DNA from: CAZHAX01 sp964530325 | Lineage (GTDB): Bacteria > Chloroflexota > Anaerolineae > B4-G1 | Assembly: GCA_964530325.1 (NCBI GenBank) | Contig: CAZHAX010000008.1 | Coordinates: forward strand, 62,001 to 126,000 | DNA length: 64,000 nucleotides | Direction: 5' to 3' | Shown here: positions 1 through 9,111 of the stretch, piece after piece | How positions within the stretch are numbered: the first letter of the stretch is position 1 | Layout of the letters: each line of letters starts with the position of its first letter | Program-made: the position numbers and the translations under genes | The notes under the pieces: model-generated | What the model saw: the letters and a program-made list of their open reading frames with translations, nothing else | What the model was told of the DNA's origin: nothing | Database searches by the model: none

Positions 1-332
1 ACGCCGTACTGCTGGGCCACTCCGCCGTGTGGCCAGAAGTCGGCCAGCAGTCGCGTCTCCTTGACCCCAATCGAATCCGCCCAGGCCTTCTTGCATGGTA
101 CGCTGTCGACGCTCAGGCCGAGCGCCACGCTGTTGAGACGTTCGAAATCAGCGCGGTGCTCCTCCAGGTCCTGCATCTGGGCCGTGCAGACGCTCGTCCA
201 GGCGAGCGGATGGAATGATAGAACCACGTGCTTCCCTCTCAGGCTGGTGAGCGTCACATCCTGATCATCCTGATCCTTGAGCGAGAAGTCGGGCGCCATT
301 GTCCCGGCTCCGATGATCTGACTGCGGCCCAT
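1..332 (-). CDS. Peroxiredoxin (AhpC/TSA family), 3' part missing at window edge
   Basis: The minus-strand reading frame from ATG at 332 gives at least 110 residues of a thiol peroxidase that reduces H2O2 or organic peroxides. It shows the family start (APDFSLKDQDDQDVTL), the peroxidatic-cysteine loop SFHPLAWTSVCTAQ (Cys at about residue 49) and a second cysteine at about residue 80 in DSVPCKKAW, as in the FYPxxFTxVC / DSxFxxxAW peroxiredoxins. The C terminus lies beyond base 1. It begins 3 bases after the stop of the upstream thioredoxin-domain gene, so the two are probably co-transcribed and both deal with thiol redox. The electron donor cannot be read from the sequence. Confidence 0.9.
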   Translation of the reverse strand, partial: MGRSQIIGAGTMAPDFSLKDQDDQDVTLTSLRGKHVVLSFHPLAWTSVCTAQMQDLEEHRADFERLNSVALGLSVDSVPCKKAWADSIGVKETRLLADFWPHGGVAQQYG

Positions 333-335
333 AGT

Positions 336-2354
336 CTACCCCCCTTCCCCACTCTCAGCGAGAATGGCCTCTAGCCGCGCCGGCTCGGTCACAGGCTCAC
401 CGCAGGCAGCGCGGGTGCAAACGTAGGCAGTGGCCTGCCCATTCTTCGTGCTGCGGCCTCGCAGCAGTGGCGGAAGATCGGCCGCCGCCGGGTCTCCGGC
501 AGCAACTACCTGGTGAGGCCGGTAGTCCCTATGGATCACATCCAGCAAGAGCTGGCAGGCAGCGCCTGCGGGGTCACCGGCGATGGTCACAGAGCGCGCC
601 GGTCCTAATGCGTAGTCGAGGGCCACCAGCCACTGGCCGAAGCCCAGTGGATAGCGCGAAAGGAGCAACTGCATAGCGCCAAGGCTTTCCTCTGCAAGCC
701 TGGCGTATCGGCCATCCACCGCCAGCTGAGCCAGACGCTGCAGCACGTAGGCTGCCATACCACCACCTGAAGGGATAGCATTGTCTTGCACCTGGCGAGG
801 CCGCACTATGAGCTCCTCGTGGTCGCAGCTCGTATCCCAGAAGCCGCCGGCACCGCCGAAGCGGTCGATCATCGAGTCTGCCAGGCCACGGGCTGCCTCG
901 AACCAGCGCGGATCGAACGTTGCCTGATACAGCTCGATCAATCCTTCAATCACGTGCGTATAGTCCTCGAGGAACCCATTCCCTTTCGCCTCGGCCGCCA
1001 TCCAGGTGCGGGAAAGACGACCGTCGCCCGTCCGCATCTCGTTGAGCACGAACTCACCATTCCGCTCGGCCAGCTCAGCGTAGTCGTCGCGCCCGAGGGC
1101 TCGGGCAGCCTCGGCGAAGGCAGCCAGCATCAGCCCGTTCCACGAGGCGATCGCCTTCGCATCGCGCGCCGGCCTGGTCCTCTCCATCCGCAATCTCAAG
1201 AGCTTGTCCCGCGCATCCGCCAGGGCGGCCCGCTCATCCGGCGTGCCCCGAAACGAGAGGACGTTGCGACCCTCGAAGTTGCCTTCGTCGGTCACGCCGT
1301 AGGCCTCCACAAAGCGTTCCGCCTCCGGGCCCAGCGCCTGGCGGATCTCGGCCGCCTCCCAGACAAAGAACCGCCCCTCCTCTGCTTCCGTGTCTGCGTC
1401 CTGGGCGGCGTAGAATGCGCCCTCCGGCGCCGTCATTTCCCGGGCCACGTAGTCGAGCGTCTCCTCGGCAATGCCCCGGAAAAGGCGCTCACCTGTCAGC
1501 TGCCAGCCGTGCAGGTAGACGCGCGCCAGCTGAGCGTTGTCGTAGAGCATCTTCTCGAAGTGGGGCACCAGCCACTCTTCGTCTACCGAGTAGCGGTGGA
1601 AGCCACCGCCCAGCTGATCATAGATGCCACCGCGGGCCATCGCCTCCAGCGAAGTGACGGCGGCTGCCAGCGCCTGCGGATTCCCGCTGGCGGCGTAGCG
1701 GCGGAGCAGGAACTCCAGCAACATAGGCTGCGGGAACTTGGGTGCGCTGCCCCATCCGCCATGCTCTGTATCGAAAGCTCCGAGTAAACCGCCCAGGGCA
1801 ATATCGAGCGTGTCCGCACTGAGGCCATCCCGCGCTGGCTGCACCGGAAAGGCGATGCCGCGCTCGACTGCGGCGACCAGATTCCGAGCGCCGTCCTCCA
1901 GCTCAACCCGGCGATTCTCCCAGGCTTCGGACACTGCCAGCAGAACGTCCCTGAAGGAGGGCGAACCGTGCCTGCCATCTGGCGGGAAGTAGGTGCCCCC
2001 GTAGAAGGGCCTGCCCTGCGGGGTGAGGAAGACGGACATTGGCCAGCCGCCGCGTCCGGTAAGAGCCTGCACGGCGCCCATGTAGACCTGGTCGAGGTCG
2101 GGACGCTCCTCGCGGTCAACCTTGATGCTGACAAAGCGGCTGTTGAGCAGATCTGCGATCTCCTGATCCTCGAAGGACTCGTGGGCCATCACGTGGCACC
2201 AGTGACAGGACGCATAGCCCACGCTGAGAAAGATCGGCACGTCAGCCGATCTCGCGGCTTCAAGCGCCTCTGCCCCCCAGGGATACCAGTCCACCGGATT
2301 CTGGGCGTGCTGCTGTAGGTATGGGCTGTTCTCTCCAGCCAAGCGATTCGCCAT
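336..2354 (-). CDS. yyaL: Thioredoxin-domain protein, YyaL/SSP411 (DUF255) family
   Basis: This 672-residue protein begins with the family signature (MANRLAGENSPYLQQH), followed by a thioredoxin-like fold with a CHWC redox motif at residues 50-53. The rest resembles an (alpha/alpha)6 barrel of the N-acylglucosamine 2-epimerase/cellobiose-epimerase type (motifs GGGFHRYSVDEEW and PHFEKMLYDNAQL). Length is normal for the family (about 650-700). The biochemical role of the family is not settled; a thioredoxin-coupled function is inferred from CxxC. The adjacent peroxiredoxin gene supports a redox link. Confidence 0.92.
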   Translation of the reverse strand: MANRLAGENSPYLQQHAQNPVDWYPWGAEALEAARSADVPIFLSVGYASCHWCHVMAHESFEDQEIADLLNSRFVSIKVDREERPDLDQVYMGAVQALTGRGGWPMSVFLTPQGRPFYGGTYFPPDGRHGSPSFRDVLLAVSEAWENRRVELEDGARNLVAAVERGIAFPVQPARDGLSADTLDIALGGLLGAFDTEHGGWGSAPKFPQPMLLEFLLRRYAASGNPQALAAAVTSLEAMARGGIYDQLGGGFHRYSVDEEWLVPHFEKMLYDNAQLARVYLHGWQLTGERLFRGIAEETLDYVAREMTAPEGAFYAAQDADTEAEEGRFFVWEAAEIRQALGPEAERFVEAYGVTDEGNFEGRNVLSFRGTPDERAALADARDKLLRLRMERTRPARDAKAIASWNGLMLAAFAEAARALGRDDYAELAERNGEFVLNEMRTGDGRLSRTWMAAEAKGNGFLEDYTHVIEGLIELYQATFDPRWFEAARGLADSMIDRFGGAGGFWDTSCDHEELIVRPRQVQDNAIPSGGGMAAYVLQRLAQLAVDGRYARLAEESLGAMQLLLSRYPLGFGQWLVALDYALGPARSVTIAGDPAGAACQLLLDVIHRDYRPHQVVAAGDPAAADLPPLLRGRSTKNGQATAYVCTRAACGEPVTEPARLEAILAESGEGG

Positions 2355-2583
2355 CTTCTCCAGGCCGCCTATCTTCCGCCGCGACGCGGTATTGTATCAG
2401 TATACCACGCCGGAAGAAGGGACGCCACGGCCTGTGTAGGACGCGCACCAGAGAGAGTAACTGGGGCAGACCAGGAGCTGCTACGGGAGCGTGCCGCTGC
2501 GCGGGGATGCGGGAGTCGGCCATGCCGGCGCCGGACCCCACGCCAGACAATCGACCCGCTCCGCCTGAAACCAGGCGCGGCCG

Positions 2584-3729
2584 CTACTCCGATTCGGGAG
2601 GGAGGGCGGGAAGGCGTATGGTGAGCGTGCTGCCTTCGCCGACGGCACTCTCCACTGCTATCCTGCCCCCATGGAGCTCGATGAAACCCAGGGCGATGGG
2701 CAGCCCCAACCCCACGCCCTGCTGCTCCAGAGCATCGCGATCGATCTGGCGAAAACGCTGGAACAAGCGGGGAATCTGGTCAGACGGTATGCCTACACCC
2801 TGGTCGATCACGGCGATCTCCACCCAGCCGACTGCCGGGCGCGCCTCTACCCTCACCACCTTATCCTTCTCGCCGGAGAACTTGATCGCGTTCTCCACGA
2901 GCCGTCGCAGTGCCTCGGCGAAGAGGGGCTCGCAGAGCCGCACCTTGGGCAGATCCGCCGCTACCTCCGTCTCCAGTTGCACGCCCGCTTCGTTGGCGTC
3001 CTGCTTGCTGCGCTTGACGGTGGCCTCGACGACCTCGCCCAGGTCGCTGTGCACGCGCGCCAGCGTGCTGAACTCCTGCTCTGCGCGCCCGGTGTCCAGG
3101 CGAATGACGCTCAGCAGGCTCTCCACGAGCTTCGTCAGCCGTTCTCCGCCGCGTCTGATCCCTTGGAGGAACTCCTGCACTTCGTCCGGCGACAGGGACG
3201 CCAGATCGCTCAGGGCCAGGTCGGCATAGCCACGGATGTACGTTACCGGAGTGCGTAGCTCGTGACCGAGTATGGTGACGATCTCGTCCTTCATCTCGTC
3301 GAACCTGGCCTCCTCCGCCCGGCGGATCGCAGCGGCCCGTTTCAGCCGCGCCTGAACAGCGATTAGCAGCTCCTCGGGGTCGAACGGCTTAGTGATGTAG
3401 TCCTCGGCCCCTAGCGCCTTTCCGTGGAGGATATCCTGCTTCTCCGCCTTAGCCGTCAGAAATATCACAGGGATCGAGACCCAGGCCGGGTTCGCCCTGA
3501 CCGCCTCGTAGAACTGGTACCCGTCCATGCGCGGCATCATGATGTCGGCCACGATGAGTTCGGGCATCTGCTCGTCCATCGCTTGCAGCCCGTCGACACC
3601 GTCTGCCGCCACCACCACCTCGTACCCATTGCCTACCAGGACGTCCCTAATGGCAGCCAGCAGCGGCTCATGGTCCTCCACCACGAGGATGCGGGCACCC
3701 TCGACGCCGGTCCCTTCCTCTCCCGTCAT
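2584..3729 (-). CDS. Receiver-histidine kinase (REC-HisKA-HATPase)
   Basis: A 381-residue protein with a receiver domain placed N-terminal to a kinase core. The receiver (about residues 12-130) has the acidic pocket VVED, the phospho-acceptor Asp about 62 in ADIMMPRMDG, Thr about 91 and Lys about 114 (ITKPFDP). HisKA follows with GHELRTP (His about 156), then an HATPase with the N box (ENAIKFSG), G1 (DQGVGIP) and G2 (GVGLGLPIA). No transmembrane or sensory domain is present, so it is a cytoplasmic relay kinase whose activity is probably gated by receiver phosphorylation. The ATG at 3729 has a strong GGAGG ribosome site. It is last in a four-gene signalling operon, 10 bases after the previous gene. 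Confidence 0.93.
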   Translation of the reverse strand: MTGEEGTGVEGARILVVEDHEPLLAAIRDVLVGNGYEVVVAADGVDGLQAMDEQMPELIVADIMMPRMDGYQFYEAVRANPAWVSIPVIFLTAKAEKQDILHGKALGAEDYITKPFDPEELLIAVQARLKRAAAIRRAEEARFDEMKDEIVTILGHELRTPVTYIRGYADLALSDLASLSPDEVQEFLQGIRRGGERLTKLVESLLSVIRLDTGRAEQEFSTLARVHSDLGEVVEATVKRSKQDANEAGVQLETEVAADLPKVRLCEPLFAEALRRLVENAIKFSGEKDKVVRVEARPAVGWVEIAVIDQGVGIPSDQIPRLFQRFRQIDRDALEQQGVGLGLPIALGFIELHGGRIAVESAVGEGSTLTIRLPALPPESE

Positions 3730-3739
3730 CCCTCGCCTC

Positions 3740-5707
3740 CTATTCGGCCAACTCGCCGGCCGGGACCCATATCGTGAAGGTGCTCCCCTGGTTGACGGTG
3801 CTCTCCACCGTCACCTTGCCGCCGTGCAGCTCCACGATCTCCTTGACGATGGCCAGGCCCAGTCCGCTCCCCGGCACCTGCATCTCTCGTGACTGCTTGC
3901 CACGGTAGAAACGCTCAAACACCCGCGGCAGTTCGTCGTCCGGTATCCCGACGCCGGTATCTTCGACGGCGAGCGTTGCCCAGCGCCTGCCGTCTGCAGT
4001 CTGGGTTGCAGTCGAAACCACGACCTCTCCTCCCTGCGGAGTGTACCAGATCGCGTTTTCGACCAGGTTGTTCAACGCGCGCGACATACGCTCGGGATCT
4101 ACGTTTGCCGCCGGTCCGCCCTTCCTGGGGCGGACCCGCTTCAGCGTCACCCCGTGGGCTTCCGCCAGCGGTCGATGGCTGGCAATCGTCCCCTCCGCCA
4201 GGTCGTCCATCTCGACTATCTTAGGCCTCAATTCGAGTCTTCCGGCGTCGATGCGGGAGATCTCCAGTATGCTCCCCACAAGGCGGCCCTGCCTGTCGGC
4301 CTCACCGGCCAGCGTTTCCAGGAACTCCTGCCATCTCTCGGGCTGCGTGCGCATCAGCTCTGCATAGAGCTTGATCGCCGTGACCGGGGTGCGCAGCTCG
4401 TGGGAGACATCGGACACGAAGCGTGAGCGCATCCTGTTGAGCGCGTGCAGGTGGGTCGCATCGTGGATATTGACCACCGCTGCCGCTTCGCCGGCTGCGC
4501 CATCGAGCACCGGAGCGGCCCTCAGCTCCAGGTCCAGCCCCTTCAGGGCCAGCGTAGCCTCTGGCCGCCCGGCTGCTGTTGCGGTCAGCTCGGCAATCAA
4601 CTGCCGCACCCGATAGGCGTCCTCGCTGGACAAGCTCTGACCCAGCCACTCCTCCACTACCGGATTGGCGGTTACGATGTCGCCTGCAGCGTCCGTGACC
4701 ACAATCCCATCCGCGCTGCTCCTGAGAATTGCTTCAGCCTGCGCTGCCTGGGATTGCACCTCGGCTGTACGCTCGCGGACCGTCGCCTCCAACTGCTCGG
4801 CCCGAAGCCGCAGCTCTCCGTACAGCCTGGCGTTCTCCAGGGCCACTGCAGCCTGCGTGGCAAAGAGCTCCAGCAGCTCGACGGTCGAAGCAGCGACGCC
4901 CGCCCCTGCCTCGTAGCCGACCGCCAGTACCCCCAGCAGAGTATCGCCGCAATGCACGGGAACGGCCACCATCGCGCCCAACCTGCAATCCTCGCAGGAC
5001 CCGGCCCGCCCATCATACCGCGGGTAATCGTTCGCTACGACCGGCTTCCCCTCCTTCCAGGCAGCGCCAGCCAATCCCTCTCCCAGGCCGAGCTTGGTCC
5101 CCGGCTCTGTGATCTGCTCACCAACCTCCACTGCCCACTCCAGGACGGCCTCCTCCTGGCGGTGGAGGTACAGGCCCGCGGCGGCAGCGCCCGCGAGTTC
5201 CCTTCCACTCTCGGCTATGAGCCGGAGCAGGGCCTCGGGCTCGAGCCTGGCGGCCATCTCCAGGCCTGCTTCTCGAAGCGCCTCCAGCTCCGCCGTCCTG
5301 CAGGACGCCTCTTCCTGCGCACGCTTCCGTTCTATAGCATACCGCACGGAGCGGACGATTGCGTCGCCATCCGCCTGTCCCTTCACCAGGTAGTCCTGAG
5401 CACCCTGGCGCACTGCATTGAGCGCCTGACTCACGTCATCGGTCCCGCTCAGCACGACCACCGGCACTGCCGGCGAGTGATCCCTAAGCCTGATGAACGT
5501 CTGCAGGCCACTGCTGTCCGGAAGCATCAGATCCAGCAGCACCAAGTCAACCCCGTCCTTGGCCAGCCGGTCGAGACCATCGGAAAGCGAACTCACCACC
5601 TCGACAGCGGAGATCCCAAGACCAGCAGCAGCCAATACCTCCCTCAGAAGACGCACATCGCCTGGTACGTCCTCGATTACGAGCAATCTGTGGGCCTCTA
5701 CGGTCAC
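3740..5707 (-). CDS. Receiver-GAF-PAS-histidine kinase
   Basis: A 655-residue hybrid protein. The N-terminal receiver has its acceptor Asp in LVLLDLMLPDSSG and its Lys in DYLVKG. A GAF domain (about 145-295) contains a Cys pair (SCEDC) that could bind metal or sense redox. A short coiled coil (about 296-325), a PAS-like segment (SADGIVVTDAAG) and HisKA with the acceptor His near residue 436 (SDVSHELRTP) come next, then HATPase (ENAIWYTPQGG, DTGVGIPDDE, GSGLGLAIVKEI). Translation starts at GTG 5707, overlapping the previous stop by 4 bases (GTGA), which implies translational coupling. No membrane segment is seen. The signal is unknown. Confidence 0.92.
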   Translation of the reverse strand: MTVEAHRLLVIEDVPGDVRLLREVLAAAGLGISAVEVVSSLSDGLDRLAKDGVDLVLLDLMLPDSSGLQTFIRLRDHSPAVPVVVLSGTDDVSQALNAVRQGAQDYLVKGQADGDAIVRSVRYAIERKRAQEEASCRTAELEALREAGLEMAARLEPEALLRLIAESGRELAGAAAAGLYLHRQEEAVLEWAVEVGEQITEPGTKLGLGEGLAGAAWKEGKPVVANDYPRYDGRAGSCEDCRLGAMVAVPVHCGDTLLGVLAVGYEAGAGVAASTVELLELFATQAAVALENARLYGELRLRAEQLEATVRERTAEVQSQAAQAEAILRSSADGIVVTDAAGDIVTANPVVEEWLGQSLSSEDAYRVRQLIAELTATAAGRPEATLALKGLDLELRAAPVLDGAAGEAAAVVNIHDATHLHALNRMRSRFVSDVSHELRTPVTAIKLYAELMRTQPERWQEFLETLAGEADRQGRLVGSILEISRIDAGRLELRPKIVEMDDLAEGTIASHRPLAEAHGVTLKRVRPRKGGPAANVDPERMSRALNNLVENAIWYTPQGGEVVVSTATQTADGRRWATLAVEDTGVGIPDDELPRVFERFYRGKQSREMQVPGSGLGLAIVKEIVELHGGKVTVESTVNQGSTFTIWVPAGELAE

Positions 5708-6141
5708 TCCGGCCCCTCCGCTGGCAGCGTGACGATACTGAGCCAGAACTGGTCGATGGAGCGTACCACTTCGATAAACTGGTCCAGGTCAACCGGCTTG
5801 GTGATGTAGCAGTTGGCGTGGAGCTGATAGGTCTTCAGTATGTCGCGCTCCGCTTCCGACGTAGTGAGGATCACGACGGGTATGCGTCTGAGGGCCTGGT
5901 CGGCCTTGATTTGATCCAGCACATCACGCCCATCGACTACGGGGAGCTTCAGGTCGAGCAGTATCAGATCGGGCCGCGGCGCATCGCCGTACTCGCCCTC
6001 CCGGCGGAGGAAGGCCAGCGCGGCCCCACCATCGCTCACCACGCTGACGTTGTTCCGTACCTTGGTCTCTTTGAACGCCTCCAGCGTGAGCCGCACATCT
6101 CCAGGATTGTCCTCGACCAGGAGGATCTCGACCGGCCTCAT
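5704..6141 (-). CDS. Single-domain response regulator (Rcp1-like receiver)
   Basis: 145 residues forming one receiver domain with no output domain. It has the acidic pair (LLVEDNPGD), the acceptor Asp in LILLDLKLPVVDG, Thr in VVILTTS and Lys in YITKPVDL, matching the Rcp1 subgroup that partners large sensor kinases. I start it at ATG 6141 because the receiver fold begins directly after it; an in-frame start at 6195 would add 18 residues that lack family character. It lies between a large sensor kinase (93 bases upstream) and a receiver-kinase gene (4-base overlap), so it is probably the shuttle protein of a phosphorelay. Confidence 0.92.
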   Translation of the reverse strand: MRPVEILLVEDNPGDVRLTLEAFKETKVRNNVSVVSDGGAALAFLRREGEYGDAPRPDLILLDLKLPVVDGRDVLDQIKADQALRRIPVVILTTSEAERDILKTYQLHANCYITKPVDLDQFIEVVRSIDQFWLSIVTLPAEGPE

Positions 6142-6234
6142 TCTACTGTACGAAACCACCGACCCTGACCCCCTTCCGATAGGCCCGCGCACCACCGAGC
6201 TCGGTCCGGCGGCTCTGCCGCCTATCGCTCAGTG

Positions 6235-8922
6235 CTACCAGCCTTCAAGGCGCGCCTGGCGGTAGATGCGCTGCCCTGGCTCGGTCGACGGCAGCCAGAC
6301 AGTGAAGACTGAGCCCTGGCGCAGCCGGCTCTGAACGGTGATCCGCCCGCCGTGGAGGTCGGCTATTGCTTTCGACAGGGCCAATCCCACTCCTGTGCCG
6401 GGCGCCTGCATCTCCCGGGTCTCCCGGCCCCGGAAGAAGCGCTCGAAGACGTAGGGCAACTCATCCTCCGGGATGCCGCTGCCATCATCCTGAACGGAGA
6501 GTGTAGCCCACACACGCCCTTCCGCGTCGTGCCGCCGCGTAGCTACCACTATCCGCCCTCCCTCCCGCGTATGGCGCATAGCGTTCGCGACCAGATTGCG
6601 CAGCATGTGGCTTATCCGATCCGCATCCGCCAGGGCCAGCGGGCACTCCTCGCTCAGGTCGATCTGAATCTCCACGCCCTTCGTGCTTGCCTCCAGTGCG
6701 AACCCGTCGACTATGCCACGCACGACATCGGCCAGGTCCGTCATCGCCAAGTCGAGCTCGATCCGACCCAGGTCGATCTGAGATATCTGGAGGATGTCTT
6801 CAATGAGGCAAGCCTGCCTATCTGCCTCCGCCTCCAGCCTATCCAGATACTCAGCCTGCCTCTCCGGCGCCGTATCCCGCAGCAGCGACGTATAGAGCTT
6901 GATCGTCGTCACCGGAGTCCGCAATTCGTGGGAGACGTTGGAGACGAACTGAGACTTCATGCGGGAAAGCGCATTCAGGGGGGTCACGTCGTGAAGCGCG
7001 ACGACGACGGACGGTCGGCCCGCGCGGTCCTCCTCGGAAACGCGCGCCGCGCTCAGATGCAGGTCAAGGCCCGTCAGCTCCAGAACCCGGCCCGGCTGCC
7101 CCTCCGCTCCCCCCCCGGCGATCTGAAGTATGGCCTCGCGAAGAGCGGCTCCGTCTCCCGGGGAGAGCGATTGGGTAAGCCAGGTCTCGGCGACCCTGTT
7201 CGTGCGCATGATGCTCCCGCCACCGTCGACGACGACGATTCCATCCGACGAGCTGTCCAGGATCGCCTCAAGCTGAGCGTACTCCGCCTGCACGTCTACG
7301 GTGCGCTGATGCACTCGCAGCTCAAGGTTCTCGTTCTGTTCGTCCAGGCGCCTGTAGAGAAGCGCGTTCTCGATTGCGACGGCCGCGTGGCCAGCGAAGG
7401 CACTGAGACGCGCACCGTCCTCGGCGCCGAACTGGCCCGGACGGGTGCCATCAACGTTGAGGAACCCGACAATGACATCGCCGACCCGTATCGGAGCGCC
7501 AACGTAGGAGAGCAGCCACTGCTGTCCCTCCTCAGCCACCCATTCGCCAGGGCTCCTCGTATCGGAGATGAAAGCCGGCTCAGCGGTCCGCAGCATGCGT
7601 GCCAGCGGAGGATAGTCCGCGATCGGTACGGACTTGCCGAGGTAGTCGTCGTCTGCGTCCAAACGCTGGTATCCCCTCTCACGCACGATGTGCGCGGTCC
7701 CGCCGTCGACGAGCATCACATTGACCGCATCACCGGGCACCACGCGCTGAACTTGCTCGAGTATGTGATCGAGGACCTGGTCAAGATGGAGCGTGCTGTT
7801 GATGGTGAAGGCCGCCTGGGCCAGAGCATCGGATAGCTCCCGCTGCTGCCGTTCCGCGGCCAGCAGTCGTTGATTGCTGATCACCGCAGCGGCAAGCGCA
7901 GCTAGGAGTGCGAGCATCTCGCCCTGCCCTTCAGCCGGGCGATCTGCCTGGCCGCCTGCTACCACAAGTGCGCCGAACAGCTCATCGCCCCAGCAGGCGG
8001 GCGCCATAACCGAGGGAGGCACACTGCCCACACTCAAGTCCGCAGCGTCAGCCCACCCTGCTATCAAGCTGTCGGCAGAGACGAGCTCCCCCGCTTCGCT
8101 TAGGGCATGGAGTGCCCCATCGCCCGGATCAACCCTGCAGCCGAGGAGAGCCTTGCACTCGCCGACCGCGGCCACGGCCTCCAAGCCGCTCTCGCCTGGA
8201 ACGGTCGATAGGACGGCCCCGCCCGAAGCGCCGGCCAGCTCCACGGCCCGGTTGGCTATCGCTTGGAGAGCCCGCAGCGAGTCCCCTCCCGATGCCAGCT
8301 CCAGGGCAATCCGGCGAAGAGCAGCCAGCCGGTTCTCTAGCTCGGCGGCCGCGCGCTCCAGGGATTCGCGGCCCAGTGCCTCCCGCAGCCGTCCTTCGTG
8401 GTAGGCTGCAATATCACCTGGCATCGGCCTGCCGGCTACCGCCCATCCGGCGCAGGCCGCCAGTACCTGGGCCAGCGCCCGTTCGGCAGCGCCAAATGGC
8501 CGTCCATCATTGCGTAATGCAAATAGGAGAACAGCGGAAGGATCGCGGGCATCGGCCGCCGCACACAACGCGCGGTCGAAGCTGTTCGAGCGAACAGGAA
8601 GGCCGAGAGCCTTCAAGACTGAACGTCCGTCCACCTCCATCGGGTCGCCCTTCCGAATCAGTTCGGCGATCGAACGCAAGCGAGGCAAGAAACGGCCATC
8701 GGCTCGCAGGGAAACGCCGCGCGCGGCGGCAAGCCGCGTTCTGGAAGTGGGCTCCTGCTCGCAGAGGACGACTCCCGGCGCGCGCAAGAGAGCTACTGCC
8801 CTCTCGAGTATCAGCGGGCCCAGCTCGTCCGGTGAGGCCGGCTGGGTGCGCGCACTGCACGCCTCGAAGAGCGCGGCGACTTCAGAGAGGAGTTGGTCGT
8901 CCTGTCCGGCGGCCTCGCACAT
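6235..8922 (-). CDS. Large multi-GAF/PAS sensor histidine kinase
   Basis: An 895-residue soluble kinase that heads the signalling operon. It has a divergent N-terminal part, then at least two GAF-like regions (one after about residue 200, and a clear one around 375-520 with VNVMLVDGG, YVGAPIRVGD and GHAAVAIENALLY). A coiled coil, a PAS-like module (SSDGIVVVDGGGS), HisKA with acceptor His 665 (SNVSHELRTP) and HATPase (ANAMRHTREGG, DDGSGIPEDE, GTGVGLALSKAI) follow. No transmembrane helix is visible, so GAF domains probably read a cytoplasmic small molecule, gas or redox cue. Its C-terminal half closely resembles the 655-residue kinase downstream, suggesting duplication. Confidence 0.92.
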   Translation of the reverse strand: MCEAAGQDDQLLSEVAALFEACSARTQPASPDELGPLILERAVALLRAPGVVLCEQEPTSRTRLAAARGVSLRADGRFLPRLRSIAELIRKGDPMEVDGRSVLKALGLPVRSNSFDRALCAAADARDPSAVLLFALRNDGRPFGAAERALAQVLAACAGWAVAGRPMPGDIAAYHEGRLREALGRESLERAAAELENRLAALRRIALELASGGDSLRALQAIANRAVELAGASGGAVLSTVPGESGLEAVAAVGECKALLGCRVDPGDGALHALSEAGELVSADSLIAGWADAADLSVGSVPPSVMAPACWGDELFGALVVAGGQADRPAEGQGEMLALLAALAAAVISNQRLLAAERQQRELSDALAQAAFTINSTLHLDQVLDHILEQVQRVVPGDAVNVMLVDGGTAHIVRERGYQRLDADDDYLGKSVPIADYPPLARMLRTAEPAFISDTRSPGEWVAEEGQQWLLSYVGAPIRVGDVIVGFLNVDGTRPGQFGAEDGARLSAFAGHAAVAIENALLYRRLDEQNENLELRVHQRTVDVQAEYAQLEAILDSSSDGIVVVDGGGSIMRTNRVAETWLTQSLSPGDGAALREAILQIAGGGAEGQPGRVLELTGLDLHLSAARVSEEDRAGRPSVVVALHDVTPLNALSRMKSQFVSNVSHELRTPVTTIKLYTSLLRDTAPERQAEYLDRLEAEADRQACLIEDILQISQIDLGRIELDLAMTDLADVVRGIVDGFALEASTKGVEIQIDLSEECPLALADADRISHMLRNLVANAMRHTREGGRIVVATRRHDAEGRVWATLSVQDDGSGIPEDELPYVFERFFRGRETREMQAPGTGVGLALSKAIADLHGGRITVQSRLRQGSVFTVWLPSTEPGQRIYRQARLEGW

Positions 8923-9017
8923 CTATCCGTCCAATCGCGTGGGCGGCGCACCCGGAGGCGCGTAGTAACTCGACTGCTCTGCGTGGCGAGACGAACTCGG
9001 GCCAGGTTTCTAGCGCG

Positions 9018-9046
9018 ATTATAGCAAAGCAGGACGCGTAGGGCAA
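9018..9046 (-). promoter_or_regulatory. Sigma70-type promoter of the signalling operon
   Basis: On the minus strand TTGCCC (9046-9041) and TATAAT (9023-9018) are separated by 17 bases. Transcription would begin near 9011, about 90 bases before the 895-residue kinase gene. Confidence 0.65.
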
Positions 9047-9111
9047 GGCGCCCTGTTCCGGGCTGGCCGGCCAGCGAGGGGACACTGGCGCCGGCTCCGG
9101 CTGCCCGCTAT

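Noticed and set aside
4445..5809. 454-codon plus-strand open frame
   Set aside because: Antisense to the receiver-GAF-kinase gene; the minus-strand frame has full domain content.
6352..7836. 494-codon plus-strand open frame
   Set aside because: Antisense shadow of the 895-residue kinase.
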